Shown: positions 8,589-17,415, numbered from the stretch's first letter. The stretch: DNA of 64,000 bases from Flavobacterium caseinilyticum (GCF_004349085.1 NZ_SMFM01000004.1:1-64000); one strand, 5' to 3'. Translations and numbers: made by a program. The notes: generated by a model not told the origin, from the letters alone.

Positions 8589-9827
8589 TTACACAGCTTC
8601 ACTTATGGGATCATCTCCTTCTTTTTGAATGGCATTATTTAGATTCGCCATAAACTTTGCTACATCACTTACAAGCTTTGTCTCTATAAGCTTACCATAG
8701 TGAAGCGTCATATTTAGAGACTTGTGACCCATCACCTTAGATAAGGTTTCAATCGGCAGTCCATAAGGAAGGGCTATGCTTGTCGCAAAAGAGTGTCTGG
8801 CTAAATGGCTTGTTAACACTGTTTTAATGCCGCAAATATCTCCTATTTCCTTGAGATAGGCATTCATTTTTTGATTACTTAAAACTGGCAAAAGCTTGCC
8901 AGAATTTAACGCCAATGGATCGTCCTTGTATTTTTCAAATATTTCGTCGATAATTGGCGGTATTGGTATTTTGCAAAAGGTGTTGGTTTTTTTTCTATTA
9001 ATATTAATCCAACGTGTGCCATCAAGATTAGTCACAATATCATTCTTGCATAGTAAATTCACGTCCACGTAAGCAAGTCCGGTGTAGCAGCATACAATAA
9101 AAACATCTTTTACCTGGTCAAGTCTCTTAATGGTAAATTCTTTTTTTTGAATAGTATCAATCTCGTCCTTGGTCAAATAGCCCGTTGCTATTTTCTCTTT
9201 CTTTACCTTGTAATTTAAAAATGGGTTCTTGTCGATCCAACCCTTGTCCAAGGTAGTTAGGACTATTTGCTGAAGAGTTTTAACAATTCTGATAGCGGAG
9301 TTATTAGAGATTTTTCTTTCCGAACGCAAGTAATAATCAAAATCGGTGACAAACTGATAGTCTATGCTTTTGATGTCAATGTCTCTCAACTTATATTGAA
9401 ACACTAGGTATTTCTTGACGTTGTTTAAAACGGCTTCATACTTTTTATATGTCCCAGGTTCTACAAGCCTTTTAATGCGTTTATTTTCGTATTCAAATAC
9501 TTCAATTAGCGTATGGATTTTCTCTTTTACACCTGTATATTTATTCATCAAACTTTCAACAGTGACCCTTATATGGTTATTAACCAGCGCTTGTTCTGCT
9601 AAATTAATGTTGTTTTCTACTGAGACAAGCTTTTTATTTAAGTTGGCAATTGCCTCCGTGTTGCCTTTGCCTCTCTGCTTGTTTTTATCCCAACGATTAG
9701 GGTCTATGCTTCTGTTTAAGCTCGTTTCTTTTCTCTTGCCGTCTACGGTAAGTCTTAAATAGATTTGGCTCTCTCCTTTAGAATTCGTTCTGCTTTTCAG
9801 GTACATTAAAATTGATACATTCTCCAT
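8589..9827 (-). CDS. Tyrosine recombinase / site-specific integrase
   Basis: The 412-residue integrase has an N-terminal arm-binding domain (about 1-90), a SAM-like core-binding domain (about 100-200) and a catalytic domain (about 215-390). Visible catalytic residues are H341 and R344 (HLARH), H368 (MGHKS) and the nucleophile Y377 (LHYGKL), with a basic NRKKTNTF (about 278-285) near the usual lysine. The first arginine of the family is replaced by A252 in TGLAY, as in many Bacteroidetes conjugative-element integrases (IntDOT also lacks Arg I). It lies just inside the 3' end of tRNA-Val, the expected place for an island integrase. Confidence 0.92.
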   Translation of the reverse strand: MENVSILMYLKSRTNSKGESQIYLRLTVDGKRKETSLNRSIDPNRWDKNKQRGKGNTEAIANLNKKLVSVENNINLAEQALVNNHIRVTVESLMNKYTGVKEKIHTLIEVFEYENKRIKRLVEPGTYKKYEAVLNNVKKYLVFQYKLRDIDIKSIDYQFVTDFDYYLRSERKISNNSAIRIVKTLQQIVLTTLDKGWIDKNPFLNYKVKKEKIATGYLTKDEIDTIQKKEFTIKRLDQVKDVFIVCCYTGLAYVDVNLLCKNDIVTNLDGTRWININRKKTNTFCKIPIPPIIDEIFEKYKDDPLALNSGKLLPVLSNQKMNAYLKEIGDICGIKTVLTSHLARHSFATSIALPYGLPIETLSKVMGHKSLNMTLHYGKLIETKLVSDVAKFMANLNNAIQKEGDDPISEAV

Positions 9828-10013
9828 TGTTTTATGATTTATGATTAATATTATACTTAGATAATACCGGAAATCAACAACAAAGAAAAGCGGAAGAAAT
9901 AATTTTTCCCTTTCCTATCATTTAATTTCAGGTGTCCATAAAAAAAATTAAAAATGCTCTCGATTTGGATACCCTAGGAAGGAGAAAAAATGTGGATTTT
10001 GATATATAAAACC

Positions 10014-10049
10014 AAAAAAAAACACCGTAAACATTAAATTTACAGTGTT
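10014..10049 (-). terminator. Intrinsic terminator downstream of tRNA-Val
   Basis: The 11-bp stem (10021-10031 with 10039-10049, one C/A mismatch) has a 7-nt loop. On the minus strand it is followed by nine T residues (10014-10022). It sits 25 bp past the tRNA 3' end, so it terminates the tRNA transcript before the integrase region. Confidence 0.75.
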
Positions 10050-10073
10050 TTGATAAAACTTATTTAAAAGTAG

Positions 10074-10148
10074 TGGGCGATGAGGGGTTCGAACCCCCGA
10101 CCCCCTCGGTGTAAACGAGGTGCTCTGAACCAGCTGAGCTAATCGCCC
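10074..10148 (-). tRNA. tRNA-Val (anticodon UAC)
   Basis: The 75-nt gene folds as a cloverleaf: acceptor stem GGGCGAT (10142-10148) pairs with ATCGCCC (10075-10081), the anticodon stem CTCG/CGAG encloses the loop TTTACAC with anticodon TAC, and the T arm contains GGGGTTCGAACCCC. The discriminator base is A and CCA is not encoded. Its 3' end faces the integrase, which suggests it is the attachment site of the neighbouring island. Confidence 0.97.
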
Positions 10149-10188
10149 TAATGCAATTTAGTTACTTTCGTTCCCGTTATTGCGTGTG

Positions 10189-10218
10189 CAAATATACGCC
10201 ACTTTTCTAGATTTGCAA
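10189..10218 (-). promoter_or_regulatory. Promoter of tRNA-Val (-33 TTG, -7 TATATTTG)
   Basis: On the minus strand TTG (10216-10218) is separated by exactly 19 nt from TATATTTG (10189-10196), matching the Bacteroidetes sigma-ABfr consensus TTG-N17-23-TAnnTTTG. The predicted start is about 35 nt upstream of the mature tRNA. This is the clearest promoter in the window. Confidence 0.8.
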
Positions 10219-10234
10219 GTAAAAACGAAAAAAA

Positions 10235-11455
10235 TTATAAAATTTCTGCTACTACAAAGGTGCTTCCGCCAATGTATATAAAATCAGATTTCGCTGCGTT
10301 TTGAATTGCTTTTTGATAAGCTTCTGAAACAGAATTGTATACTTGTCCTTTTAGTTCGAAAGTTGCTGCTTTTTGTTTTAGAATTACCACATCCAGCCCG
10401 CGGGGAATATTTGGTTTACAGAAATAATAAATTGCTTTTTTAGGGAATAAAGGCAGGATTTCATCTAGATCTTTGTCATTTACCACTCCCAAAACAATAT
10501 GTAAAGTATCAAAATCTTCTTTTTGTATCTGTTGTAAAACAATTTCCAGTCCGTTTTTGTTGTGTGCAGTGTCACAAATAACTTTTGGAAACTCATTCAA
10601 TTGTTGCCATCTTCCCTGAAGTCCGGTATTTTTTACCACATTTAATAAGCCGGATTTTGTGTTTTCGGGAATGATTTTAAATTCGTTCTGACTGTTTAAA
10701 ACTTTTATGGTTTGTAATACCGTCTTTTTATTGTGTATTTGATAATCACCAATTAAATCAGATGGATAGGTTTCTGAAACCAAATCCGCAGCAAAATAAA
10801 TTTCTGAATTACATTCTTTGGCTTTGGCCAAAAAAACGGGTTTTGTCCCGGGAGTATACTCTCCAATAATTACGGGAATATTTGGCTTTATAATTCCTGC
10901 TTTCTCTGAAGCGATAGCTTCAATTGTGTTACCTAAAAATTGTGTGTGATCCAGTCCTATATTGGTAATAACCGAAACTAACGGCTTAATGATATTTGTC
11001 GCATCCAAACGACCGCCCATTCCAACTTCGATAACGGCGATGTCCACTTTTTCTTTCGCAAAATAATCAAAAGCTAGTCCAACGGTCATTTCGAAAAAAC
11101 TCATGTCACTGGATTCGAAAAAACTTTTGTGTTCATTGATGAATTCAGTGACAAAGTTCTCAGTAATATCTGTTCCGTTGATTTTAATGCGTTCTCGAAA
11201 ATCCTTTAAATGGGGTGAAGTATACAATCCAACTTTATAACCTGCTTCTTGAAGTATGGATGCCAACATGTGCGAAGTGGATCCTTTTCCATTGGTTCCC
11301 GCAACATGAATGCACCTTATTTTTTCTTGTGGATTATCAAGATGTGCGATGAGCAAATGCGTGTTGGTTAAATCTTTCTTGTATGCCGCGGCACCCTGAA
11401 GTTGGTACATCGGGAGTTGATTAAACATCCAATTTATGGTTTCCTGATAATTCAT
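10235..11455 (-). CDS. folC: Bifunctional folylpolyglutamate synthase / dihydrofolate synthase
   Basis: FolC adds L-glutamate to dihydropteroate and then to tetrahydrofolates, using ATP, in the cytoplasm. The 406-residue protein shows the Mur-ligase-family P-loop HVAGTNGKGSTSHMLASIL near residue 50, then GLYTSPHLKDFRERI, EVGMGGRLDATN and ITNIGLDHTQFLG, all hallmarks of FolC. The C-terminal ligase domain contains CDTAHNKNG. The length is normal for the family. A -7 box lies 23 nt upstream of the ATG. It follows the exbB-exbD-tonB operon on the same strand after a 59-bp gap. Confidence 0.95.
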   Translation of the reverse strand: MNYQETINWMFNQLPMYQLQGAAAYKKDLTNTHLLIAHLDNPQEKIRCIHVAGTNGKGSTSHMLASILQEAGYKVGLYTSPHLKDFRERIKINGTDITENFVTEFINEHKSFFESSDMSFFEMTVGLAFDYFAKEKVDIAVIEVGMGGRLDATNIIKPLVSVITNIGLDHTQFLGNTIEAIASEKAGIIKPNIPVIIGEYTPGTKPVFLAKAKECNSEIYFAADLVSETYPSDLIGDYQIHNKKTVLQTIKVLNSQNEFKIIPENTKSGLLNVVKNTGLQGRWQQLNEFPKVICDTAHNKNGLEIVLQQIQKEDFDTLHIVLGVVNDKDLDEILPLFPKKAIYYFCKPNIPRGLDVVILKQKAATFELKGQVYNSVSEAYQKAIQNAAKSDFIYIGGSTFVVAEIL

Positions 11456-11478
11456 GAGGTCTATAAATAATAAAAACC

Positions 11479-11486
11479 CAAAGGTA
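11479..11486 (-). promoter_or_regulatory. -7 promoter element of folC (TACCTTTG)
   Basis: A perfect TAnnTTTG on the minus strand, 23 nt before the folC ATG. No clear -33 TTG is visible at the standard spacing, so the call rests on the -7 box alone. Confidence 0.5.
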
Positions 11487-11514
11487 CTTGAGTTTTTATT
11501 GTTTATAATAATGA

Positions 11515-12312
11515 TTATTCGCTTATTTTAAAATTAACGGTTATGAAGCCAATTTGGGTTTCAGGTGCGTTTGGGTCTGGTTGCCATTTGTATTTTCTGG
11601 CCGTTGCCAATGCGGGTTCCACGAGACAGGGGTTGGTATTTGTTGTTCCTTTGGTGTATTTGGCGGCAATTACATTACCATTCCTGTTTACTGTGATCTG
11701 CACTACAACGGTTCCGAATTCGTTACATTTTTGAACTTCTTTTCCACGAGAGCTGATGCTTCTGCCATTTAAACCCCAGCCGCTTCCGTTGCCACTTCCA
11801 CTTCCTGAACCGTAGTACGTGTTTGCGTAAGGATTGCCGTTTGGGCTTCCTTTATCTCCTGCTATATTGTCATTTCCTTCACCTCCTTGAGCCTTTCCAA
11901 CAGATTTCGGGCCATTTAAAATACTAGATAAAGCGTCAGAGGTACTTTTTGAAGGTTTCGGGATTTCTTGAGGCTTTGGTTTAACTTCTTCTTTGGCAAC
12001 TTGTTTAGTAGGTTGAATTTTTTTGGCTTGTTTTATAACTACAGCTTCTTCGATATCTTGAGATAAGACTTCATCATCACTAGTGGCGGATTCTTTTGCT
12101 GCTGTAGCTATGGGAGCTGATTGAATTGGTTCGGTAGGTTGGACGTCGCCAGATCCAAACTCAGTTGTTCCAAAGTTGATTGCAATTCCATTTTCGGGAG
12201 GTGGGTCTAAAGATGTTAATCCTAAATAGAAGAACAAAATAAATAGAACCACAAAAATAATTGATGTGATTGCAAATGATTTTTTTTCTTCCTCTGTTTC
12301 TATATATTTCAT
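11515..12312 (-). CDS. tonB: TonB-family energy transducer
   Basis: This links the proton-motive force harvested by ExbB/ExbD to outer-membrane TonB-dependent receptors. The 265-residue protein has a short cytoplasmic N-terminus, one membrane segment (about 14-34, SIIFVVLFILFFYLGL), a Pro/Lys-rich periplasmic linker (PTKQVAKEEVKPKPQEIPKP), a Gly/Ser/Asn-rich spacer and a C-terminal TonB domain (about 195-265, VVVQITVNRNGNVIAAKYTK). It is the last gene after exbB and exbD on the same strand with short gaps. SusC-type receptors such as the one at 59687-62944 are the expected clients. Confidence 0.85.
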   Translation of the reverse strand: MKYIETEEEKKSFAITSIIFVVLFILFFYLGLTSLDPPPENGIAINFGTTEFGSGDVQPTEPIQSAPIATAAKESATSDDEVLSQDIEEAVVIKQAKKIQPTKQVAKEEVKPKPQEIPKPSKSTSDALSSILNGPKSVGKAQGGEGNDNIAGDKGSPNGNPYANTYYGSGSGSGNGSGWGLNGRSISSRGKEVQKCNEFGTVVVQITVNRNGNVIAAKYTKGTTNTNPCLVEPALATARKYKWQPDPNAPETQIGFITVNFKISE

Positions 12313-12340
12313 TTAGAATAAATCTTTATACGCACTAAAA

Positions 12341-12733
12341 TTATTTGGGTCTAACTGCTAAGACTACCTTGATTTGGTTTCGGTTTGCAATGTCTAAAAC
12401 ATTCACTGCTTTTTCAATTGGCACTCCTTCTTCAGCTCTTAAAATAATAGCTTTTTCTTTATCACCAGCGAACATGGATAATAATTTTGATTCCAAGTCA
12501 GTTTCTAAAACTGGTTCTTTGTCAATAAAAAGTTCTAATTTCTTATTGATACTTACTGAAATATTTTTGTTACTGTCTGTTTTTCCTTTTGCTTTTGGTA
12601 AAACTAAATTCAGAGCATTTGTTGTCACCATTGTAGATGTCAGCATAAAAAATATCAGTAATAAAAAAACAATATCCGTCATGGATGACATATTGAATTC
12701 TGCGCTAACTTTATTTCTTCCTCTTAAATTCAT
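12341..12733 (-). CDS. exbD: ExbD/TolR-family biopolymer transport protein
   Basis: The 130-residue protein has a short N-terminus, one membrane helix (MTDIVFLLLIFFMLTSTMV, with the conserved Asp needed for proton coupling) and a small periplasmic domain ending ...NRNQIKVVLAVRPK. It starts 2 nt after the exbB stop. The motor complex of ExbB and ExbD uses the proton gradient to drive TonB. Confidence 0.92.
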   Translation of the reverse strand: MNLRGRNKVSAEFNMSSMTDIVFLLLIFFMLTSTMVTTNALNLVLPKAKGKTDSNKNISVSINKKLELFIDKEPVLETDLESKLLSMFAGDKEKAIILRAEEGVPIEKAVNVLDIANRNQIKVVLAVRPK

Positions 12734-12735
12734 GA

Positions 12736-13440
12736 TTATGCTGGGTCGTTTAATAAGTCTAAGAAGTCAACTGCATTGGCTTCCATTTGATGAACTATCT
12801 TGTCTGTTTTTACTACCAGGTGGTTGTAACCCACGTATGCAATAATACCAACAACCAAGCCAACAACGGTTGTTGTCATAGCGGTATAAATTCCTTCAGA
12901 AAGTGCACCTACTTCAATTTGCCCGCCAGAACTAGCCATTTTGTGGAACGCCTGAATCATTCCCACAACTGTTCCAAGAAAACCCGTCATGGGTCCCGCT
13001 CCAGATATTGTAGCAAGCATGCTGACATTTCTTTCGAGTTTGTAAATTTCAAGTTTTCCTGCATTTTCAATAGCAGTATTTATGTCATCAAGTGGTTTTC
13101 CTATTCGTGAAATACCTTTCTCGATCAGTCGTGCAACTGGAGATTTATAGTGTGCACAGATAATTTTTGCGTTATCAATTCGGCCGTTCTTGATGTTATC
13201 TTTAATTTGCCCCATGAAGTTCGTGTCAACTTTTGAAGCTGCGTTGATGGCCATTAAACGTTCAAAATAGAGATATAAAGCGATAAAAAACATCAGAAAT
13301 AATGAAATCATTATTATTTGACCTGCTAATCCTCCGCTAGTTAATAGTTCAATAATTGATAAAGTTTTTTCAACAGGAACTGCATCGACTACACTTTCTT
13401 GTGCGACGGATAAGCTATCCGCTTGTAACAATAGACTCAT
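12736..13440 (-). CDS. exbB: MotA/TolQ/ExbB-family proton channel protein
   Basis: The 234-residue inner-membrane protein has three membrane segments (about 39-60, 140-165 and 185-205) and the family signature in AGPMTGFLGTVVGMIQAF followed by GIYTAMTTTVVGLVVGIIAY. It forms the pentameric proton channel with ExbD. First gene of the exbB-exbD-tonB operon; the 200-bp region upstream carries the terminator of the preceding gene. Confidence 0.93.
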   Translation of the reverse strand: MSLLLQADSLSVAQESVVDAVPVEKTLSIIELLTSGGLAGQIIMISLFLMFFIALYLYFERLMAINAASKVDTNFMGQIKDNIKNGRIDNAKIICAHYKSPVARLIEKGISRIGKPLDDINTAIENAGKLEIYKLERNVSMLATISGAGPMTGFLGTVVGMIQAFHKMASSGGQIEVGALSEGIYTAMTTTVVGLVVGIIAYVGYNHLVVKTDKIVHQMEANAVDFLDLLNDPA

Positions 13441-13547
13441 AAAAATTTTATTTGGTATAAAAACGCTAATATATTATAAAAATTGCTATTTTGTTAGTTT
13501 AAAATATTCAACAGTAAGGTTTTGTTTTAGGTATTACTATAAAGCAA

Positions 13548-13599
13548 CAAAAAAGTCAGTTTAATACATTTGTTATGAACATAATGCGTTTAACTGACT
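13548..13599 (-). terminator. Probable terminator of the amino-acid dehydrogenase gene
   Basis: An 11-bp inverted repeat (AGTCAGTTTAA at 13554-13564 with TTTAACTGACT at 13589-13599, one mismatch) encloses a 24-nt loop and on the minus strand is followed by TTTTTTG. It lies 40 bp past the dehydrogenase stop. The long loop lowers confidence. Confidence 0.5.
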
Positions 13600-13639
13600 G
13601 ATTATTATTTGTTTTTTAACTTTAAAAAAAGAACGAGAA

Positions 13640-14866
13640 CTATGTTAACTGCTTCAGTGCGATTTCAAAAGCAGTGGCACTTATATTTGTTTTACTTGGA
13701 TTTAAAGCATGTGCTTTTTCAATTGCTTTTTTGATGATTTCTGATGTGTCATGAAAAATAGCTTCATCCGTCATTTGTACTTTCTTTTCCATGAAGTAAG
13801 CAAAAACTCTTGCCATACCACAATTAGAAATAAAGTCAGGAATCAAACTTACTTTGTGATCAACATCTTCCATAATTGGACCGAAAAATATCTCTTTGTC
13901 TGCAAAAGGAACATTCGCACCACAAGAAATCACTTCAAGACCATTCGCAATTAAGCTGTCAATTTGAGATTGAGTTACCAATCGAGAAGCGGCACATGGA
14001 GTGAATATTTCAGCACCAATGGTCCATATTTTTTGATTGATTTCTTCAAACGGAATCATATTTTCAGCAACCAGTTTATTTCCGTCTTTGGCAAGAAATA
14101 AAGCTCTTATTTCTTCAAAAGAGAATCCTTCTTCATTGATTAATCCGCCATCTCTGTCAATAATACCAATAACTTTAGCGCCCATTTCGGCTAAGTAAAA
14201 TGCTGCGGCCGAACCTACATTTCCAAAACCTTGTACGATTGCTTTCTTCCCTTTTACATCTCCACCGTAAATCGTGTAATAATTACGAACGGCTTCAGCA
14301 ACGCCATAACCGGTAATCATATCAGCAATTGTATATTTTTTGGAAACATCCGGTGAGAATTTTGGATTTTCAATAACTTTTACCACACCTTGACGCAATT
14401 GCCCAATTCTATTAATTTTGTCCGCTTGGGTCGGTTTGAAGTGACCGTTGAAAACGCCTTCTTGCGGATGCCAAACCCCACATTCTTCCGTCATTGGAAT
14501 CACTTCGTGAATTTCATCTACATTCAAATCGCCACCAGTTCCGTAATAACTTTTCAATAAGGGAGAAACTGCTTTATACCAACGTTGTAAAACGCCTTTT
14601 TTTCTTGGATCATTTGGATCAAAATTAATTCCAGATTTTGCTCCGCCAATAGCAGGCCCGGAAACCGAAAATTTCACTTCCATGGTTTTTGCCAAAGACA
14701 AAACTTCATTCATATCCAACCCTTTTCTCATCCGAGTTCCACCACCGGCTGCACCACCACGAAGCGAATTGATGACTGTCCATCCTTCGGCTTCTGTTTC
14801 AGCATCTTTCCAATGGAAAACTATCTCAGGTTCTTTATTTTCGAATTTCTTTAATAAATCTTTCAT
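13640..14866 (-). CDS. Glu/Leu/Phe/Val-family amino-acid dehydrogenase
   Basis: This is an NAD(P)-dependent oxidative deaminase that interconverts an amino acid and its 2-oxo acid. It shows the substrate-domain signature GPAIGGAKSGINFDPND with the catalytic lysine, the glycine-rich RGGAAGGGTRM, and the Rossmann motif VQGFGNVGSAAAFYLA. The start is set at ATG 14866 (408 residues) because the longer TTG start at 14893 would lie inside the perfect -7 box TATATTTG at 14891-14898. Whether glutamate or a branched-chain amino acid is the substrate cannot be told by eye. The length is close to that of glutamate dehydrogenases. Confidence 0.9.
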   Translation of the reverse strand: MKDLLKKFENKEPEIVFHWKDAETEAEGWTVINSLRGGAAGGGTRMRKGLDMNEVLSLAKTMEVKFSVSGPAIGGAKSGINFDPNDPRKKGVLQRWYKAVSPLLKSYYGTGGDLNVDEIHEVIPMTEECGVWHPQEGVFNGHFKPTQADKINRIGQLRQGVVKVIENPKFSPDVSKKYTIADMITGYGVAEAVRNYYTIYGGDVKGKKAIVQGFGNVGSAAAFYLAEMGAKVIGIIDRDGGLINEEGFSFEEIRALFLAKDGNKLVAENMIPFEEINQKIWTIGAEIFTPCAASRLVTQSQIDSLIANGLEVISCGANVPFADKEIFFGPIMEDVDHKVSLIPDFISNCGMARVFAYFMEKKVQMTDEAIFHDTSEIIKKAIEKAHALNPSKTNISATAFEIALKQLT

Positions 14867-14890
14867 TTGTTGCGATATGTTTAATTTTGG

Positions 14891-14898
14891 CAAATATA
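14891..14898 (-). promoter_or_regulatory. -7 promoter element (TATATTTG) of the amino-acid dehydrogenase
   Basis: A perfect TAnnTTTG on the minus strand, 24 nt upstream of the ATG at 14866. Its TTG is the only alternative upstream start codon, so the box decides the start of the gene. Confidence 0.55.
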
Positions 14899-14933
14899 AA
14901 AAATAGAATAATGTGAAATATGTATTTTTAATT

Positions 14934-16004
14934 TTATTTTGGAGAATAAATCATTCCAGAGCTATGATCGGATTTTGCTCCTGTAACGCTGCTTAAAACA
15001 TTGATTTCTCCTCGTAATTTTAAAACTCCGAGTAATCCAAAAATCAGCGCTTCTTTGAATTCCAATATTTTAGCGGACGGAATTATGATTTTCATTTTTG
15101 GTAAATGCATTTGAATTCGCTCTAGTAGAAAATCATTGTACGCGCCGCCGCCGGTTATAAAAAGGCTGCCGTTTTTATTTGGCAAAGCCAAAGCAATTTG
15201 CAAAGCTACGTGTTCGGTAAAAGTGTGTAATTTATCTTCAATAGGAATAGAATGATTTTCGATTTTAGGCAAAATAACTTCTTTTACAAATTCAAAACCC
15301 AATGATTTAGGATGTTTTTTTTGGTAGTAATCCAAAGCATTTAATTCATCTAATAAATCTTCGTTACAAATTCCAGTTCTTGAAATATTTCCTTTGTCAT
15401 CATAATCTAATCCCAATTGATTGGCGTAAAAATTTAAAACGGTATTTACAGGCGAAATATCAAAGGCGATTCTTTCTTTGTTTTGTTCAGAAGAAACATT
15501 CGAAAAACCTCCTAAATTCATGCAATAATCATATTCAGAAAATAAAATCCGGTCGCCGATTGGTACCAAAGGAGCACCTTGACCGCCCAGCAGAACATCC
15601 TGAACTCTGAAATCACAAACCACAGTTTGGTTAATTAAATCAGCGATTTCAGGTAAGTTGCCAATTTGTAAAGTAAATCCTTTAAGTGGTTGGTGCAAGA
15701 TTGTGTGTCCATGAGAACAAACGGCATCAATATCTTTTATTTCAAACTTCTCGATAAAATCAGAAATAATCGTAGCCAGAAGTTGGGTGTAATCTTGATT
15801 TAACTTCTGAAGTTCTGTATCGGAAAAATCAACAGCTTTCTTTAATTTGTTTAACCAATCCAATGGATAAGAAACGGTTTTACATTCTGCAATCTCAAAT
15901 TCCCATTTGCCGTTTTTTACAGTAAAAACAATATGTGCCAGATCTACACCGTCGAGCGAAGTTCCGGACATTACTCCTATAATAATATACTTTTCTTTAA
16001 ACAT
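14934..16004 (-). CDS. anmK: Anhydro-N-acetylmuramic acid kinase
   Basis: AnmK phosphorylates and opens 1,6-anhydro-MurNAc to MurNAc-6-phosphate during recycling of the cell wall. The 356-residue protein has the family signature GVMSGTSLDGVDLAHI at residues 10-25, SHGHTILHQP, GAPLVPIGDRILF, and MNLGGFSNVS. The length is typical. It is divergent from the acyl-CoA dehydrogenase. Mpl at 50960-52315 serves another step of peptidoglycan recycling. Confidence 0.95.
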   Translation of the reverse strand: MFKEKYIIIGVMSGTSLDGVDLAHIVFTVKNGKWEFEIAECKTVSYPLDWLNKLKKAVDFSDTELQKLNQDYTQLLATIISDFIEKFEIKDIDAVCSHGHTILHQPLKGFTLQIGNLPEIADLINQTVVCDFRVQDVLLGGQGAPLVPIGDRILFSEYDYCMNLGGFSNVSSEQNKERIAFDISPVNTVLNFYANQLGLDYDDKGNISRTGICNEDLLDELNALDYYQKKHPKSLGFEFVKEVILPKIENHSIPIEDKLHTFTEHVALQIALALPNKNGSLFITGGGAYNDFLLERIQMHLPKMKIIIPSAKILEFKEALIFGLLGVLKLRGEINVLSSVTGAKSDHSSGMIYSPK

Positions 16005-16047
16005 TGGCTAAATTTACGAAATCGTATGAAATTTAATTTTTAATAAT

Positions 16048-16055
16048 TACTTTTG
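16048..16055 (+). promoter_or_regulatory. -7 promoter element (TACTTTTG) of the acyl-CoA dehydrogenase
   Basis: A perfect TAnnTTTG 37 nt upstream of the ATG at 16093. No -33 TTG at standard spacing is visible. Confidence 0.5.
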
Positions 16056-16092
16056 TTGACAAATTTAAGAACAATTAACTTACTATAAAAAT

Positions 16093-17232
16093 ATGGATTT
16101 TAATCTAACCGAAGAGCATTTAATGATTCAGCAAGCCGCTAAAGATTTTGCTATAGCAGAATTATTACCTGGCGTTATTGAACGTGATGAACATTCAAAA
16201 TTCCCAACTGAGCAAGTGAAAATGATGGCCGATTTAGGTTTTATGGGAATGATGGTCGATCCTAAATATAGCGGATCCGGTTTAGATAGTATTTCCTATG
16301 TTTTGGCCTTGACTGAAATTTCAAAAATTGATGCATCCGCAGCGGTAATTATGTCGGTAAATAATTCATTAGTTTGTGCTGGTATTGAAAAATATTGTAG
16401 TGAAGAGCAAAAAATGAAATATCTGGTTCCTCTTGCTAAAGGGGAAGTAATTGGCGCTTTCTGTCTTTCGGAACCGGAAGCGGGAAGTGATGCGACTTCG
16501 CAAAAAACGACAGCAATTGATAAAGGGGATCATTATTTGTTAAACGGTACAAAAAATTGGATAACTAATGGTTCCTCAGCATCTACCTACATTGTAATTG
16601 CTCAAACGGATCTTGAAAAAGGGCATAAAGGTATTAATGCTTTTATTGTAGAAAAAGGTTGGGCAGGATTTGATATTGGAATAAAAGAAAAGAAAATGGG
16701 AATCCGCGGGTCCGATACGCATTCTTTAATGTTTACTGATGTTAAAATTCCGAAAGAAAACCGAATTGGGGAAGATGGTTTTGGGTTTAATTTTGCAATG
16801 TCAGTTTTAAACGGTGGACGAATAGGAATTGCTTCGCAGGCGCTAGGAATAGCGACCGGAGCGTATGAATTGGCATTGAAATACTCGCAAGAGCGAAAAG
16901 CTTTTGGAAAAGAAATTTTCAAACACCAGGCAATTGCTTTCAAATTAGCTGATATGGCGACTCAAATTATGGCTGCGAAAATGTTAGTTCTCAAAGCTGC
17001 CTCTGAAAAAGATGAAGGTAAAGATATTTCACAATCTGGTGCTATGGCAAAGTTATTTGCATCTCAAACTGCAATGGATACTACAATTGAAGCTGTTCAA
17101 ATTCACGGAGGAAATGGATATGTAGCCGAATATCATGTAGAGCGTATGATGCGCGATGCCAAAATTACTCAGATTTATGAAGGAACTTCTGAAATACAAA
17201 GAATTGTAATTTCACGAACTTTAGTTTCTTAA
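16093..17232 (+). CDS. Acyl-CoA dehydrogenase
   Basis: This FAD enzyme oxidises acyl-CoA to trans-2-enoyl-CoA in fatty-acid or branched-chain amino-acid breakdown. The 379-residue protein carries the family signatures AFCLSEPEAGSDA, NGTKNWITNGS and QIHGGNGYVAEYHVERMMRD, and the catalytic base E363 in QIYEGTSEIQR, as in short-chain/butyryl-type enzymes. It looks complete and is transcribed alone, with a terminator behind it. The chain length of the substrate is not readable. Confidence 0.94.
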   Translation: MDFNLTEEHLMIQQAAKDFAIAELLPGVIERDEHSKFPTEQVKMMADLGFMGMMVDPKYSGSGLDSISYVLALTEISKIDASAAVIMSVNNSLVCAGIEKYCSEEQKMKYLVPLAKGEVIGAFCLSEPEAGSDATSQKTTAIDKGDHYLLNGTKNWITNGSSASTYIVIAQTDLEKGHKGINAFIVEKGWAGFDIGIKEKKMGIRGSDTHSLMFTDVKIPKENRIGEDGFGFNFAMSVLNGGRIGIASQALGIATGAYELALKYSQERKAFGKEIFKHQAIAFKLADMATQIMAAKMLVLKAASEKDEGKDISQSGAMAKLFASQTAMDTTIEAVQIHGGNGYVAEYHVERMMRDAKITQIYEGTSEIQRIVISRTLVS

Positions 17233-17258
17233 ATTAAAATTCAATAAATAATAAATTC

Positions 17259-17289
17259 CTTTCCAAAAACAATTGGGAGGGTTTTTTTT
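17259..17289 (+). terminator. Probable terminator after the acyl-CoA dehydrogenase
   Basis: CCTTTCC and GGGAGGG can pair in RNA with G-U wobbles, followed by eight T residues (17282-17289). The stem is imperfect at the DNA level. Confidence 0.5.
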
Positions 17290-17415
17290 GCCTTTTTTTA
17301 TGCTGCGACTAGAATTAAAAAATGATGGATTCACGCTTTTTATTGTGGTACTAATTAACTTTCTTTGTTTTGTAAAGAGACAGCTAAAATTACCTTGTGG
17401 AATTTAAATTTAAAT

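Noticed and set aside
12345..12845. Plus-strand frame of 166 aa opposite exbD/exbB
   Set aside because: It is the antisense of two well-supported genes; the composition is that of an antisense frame.
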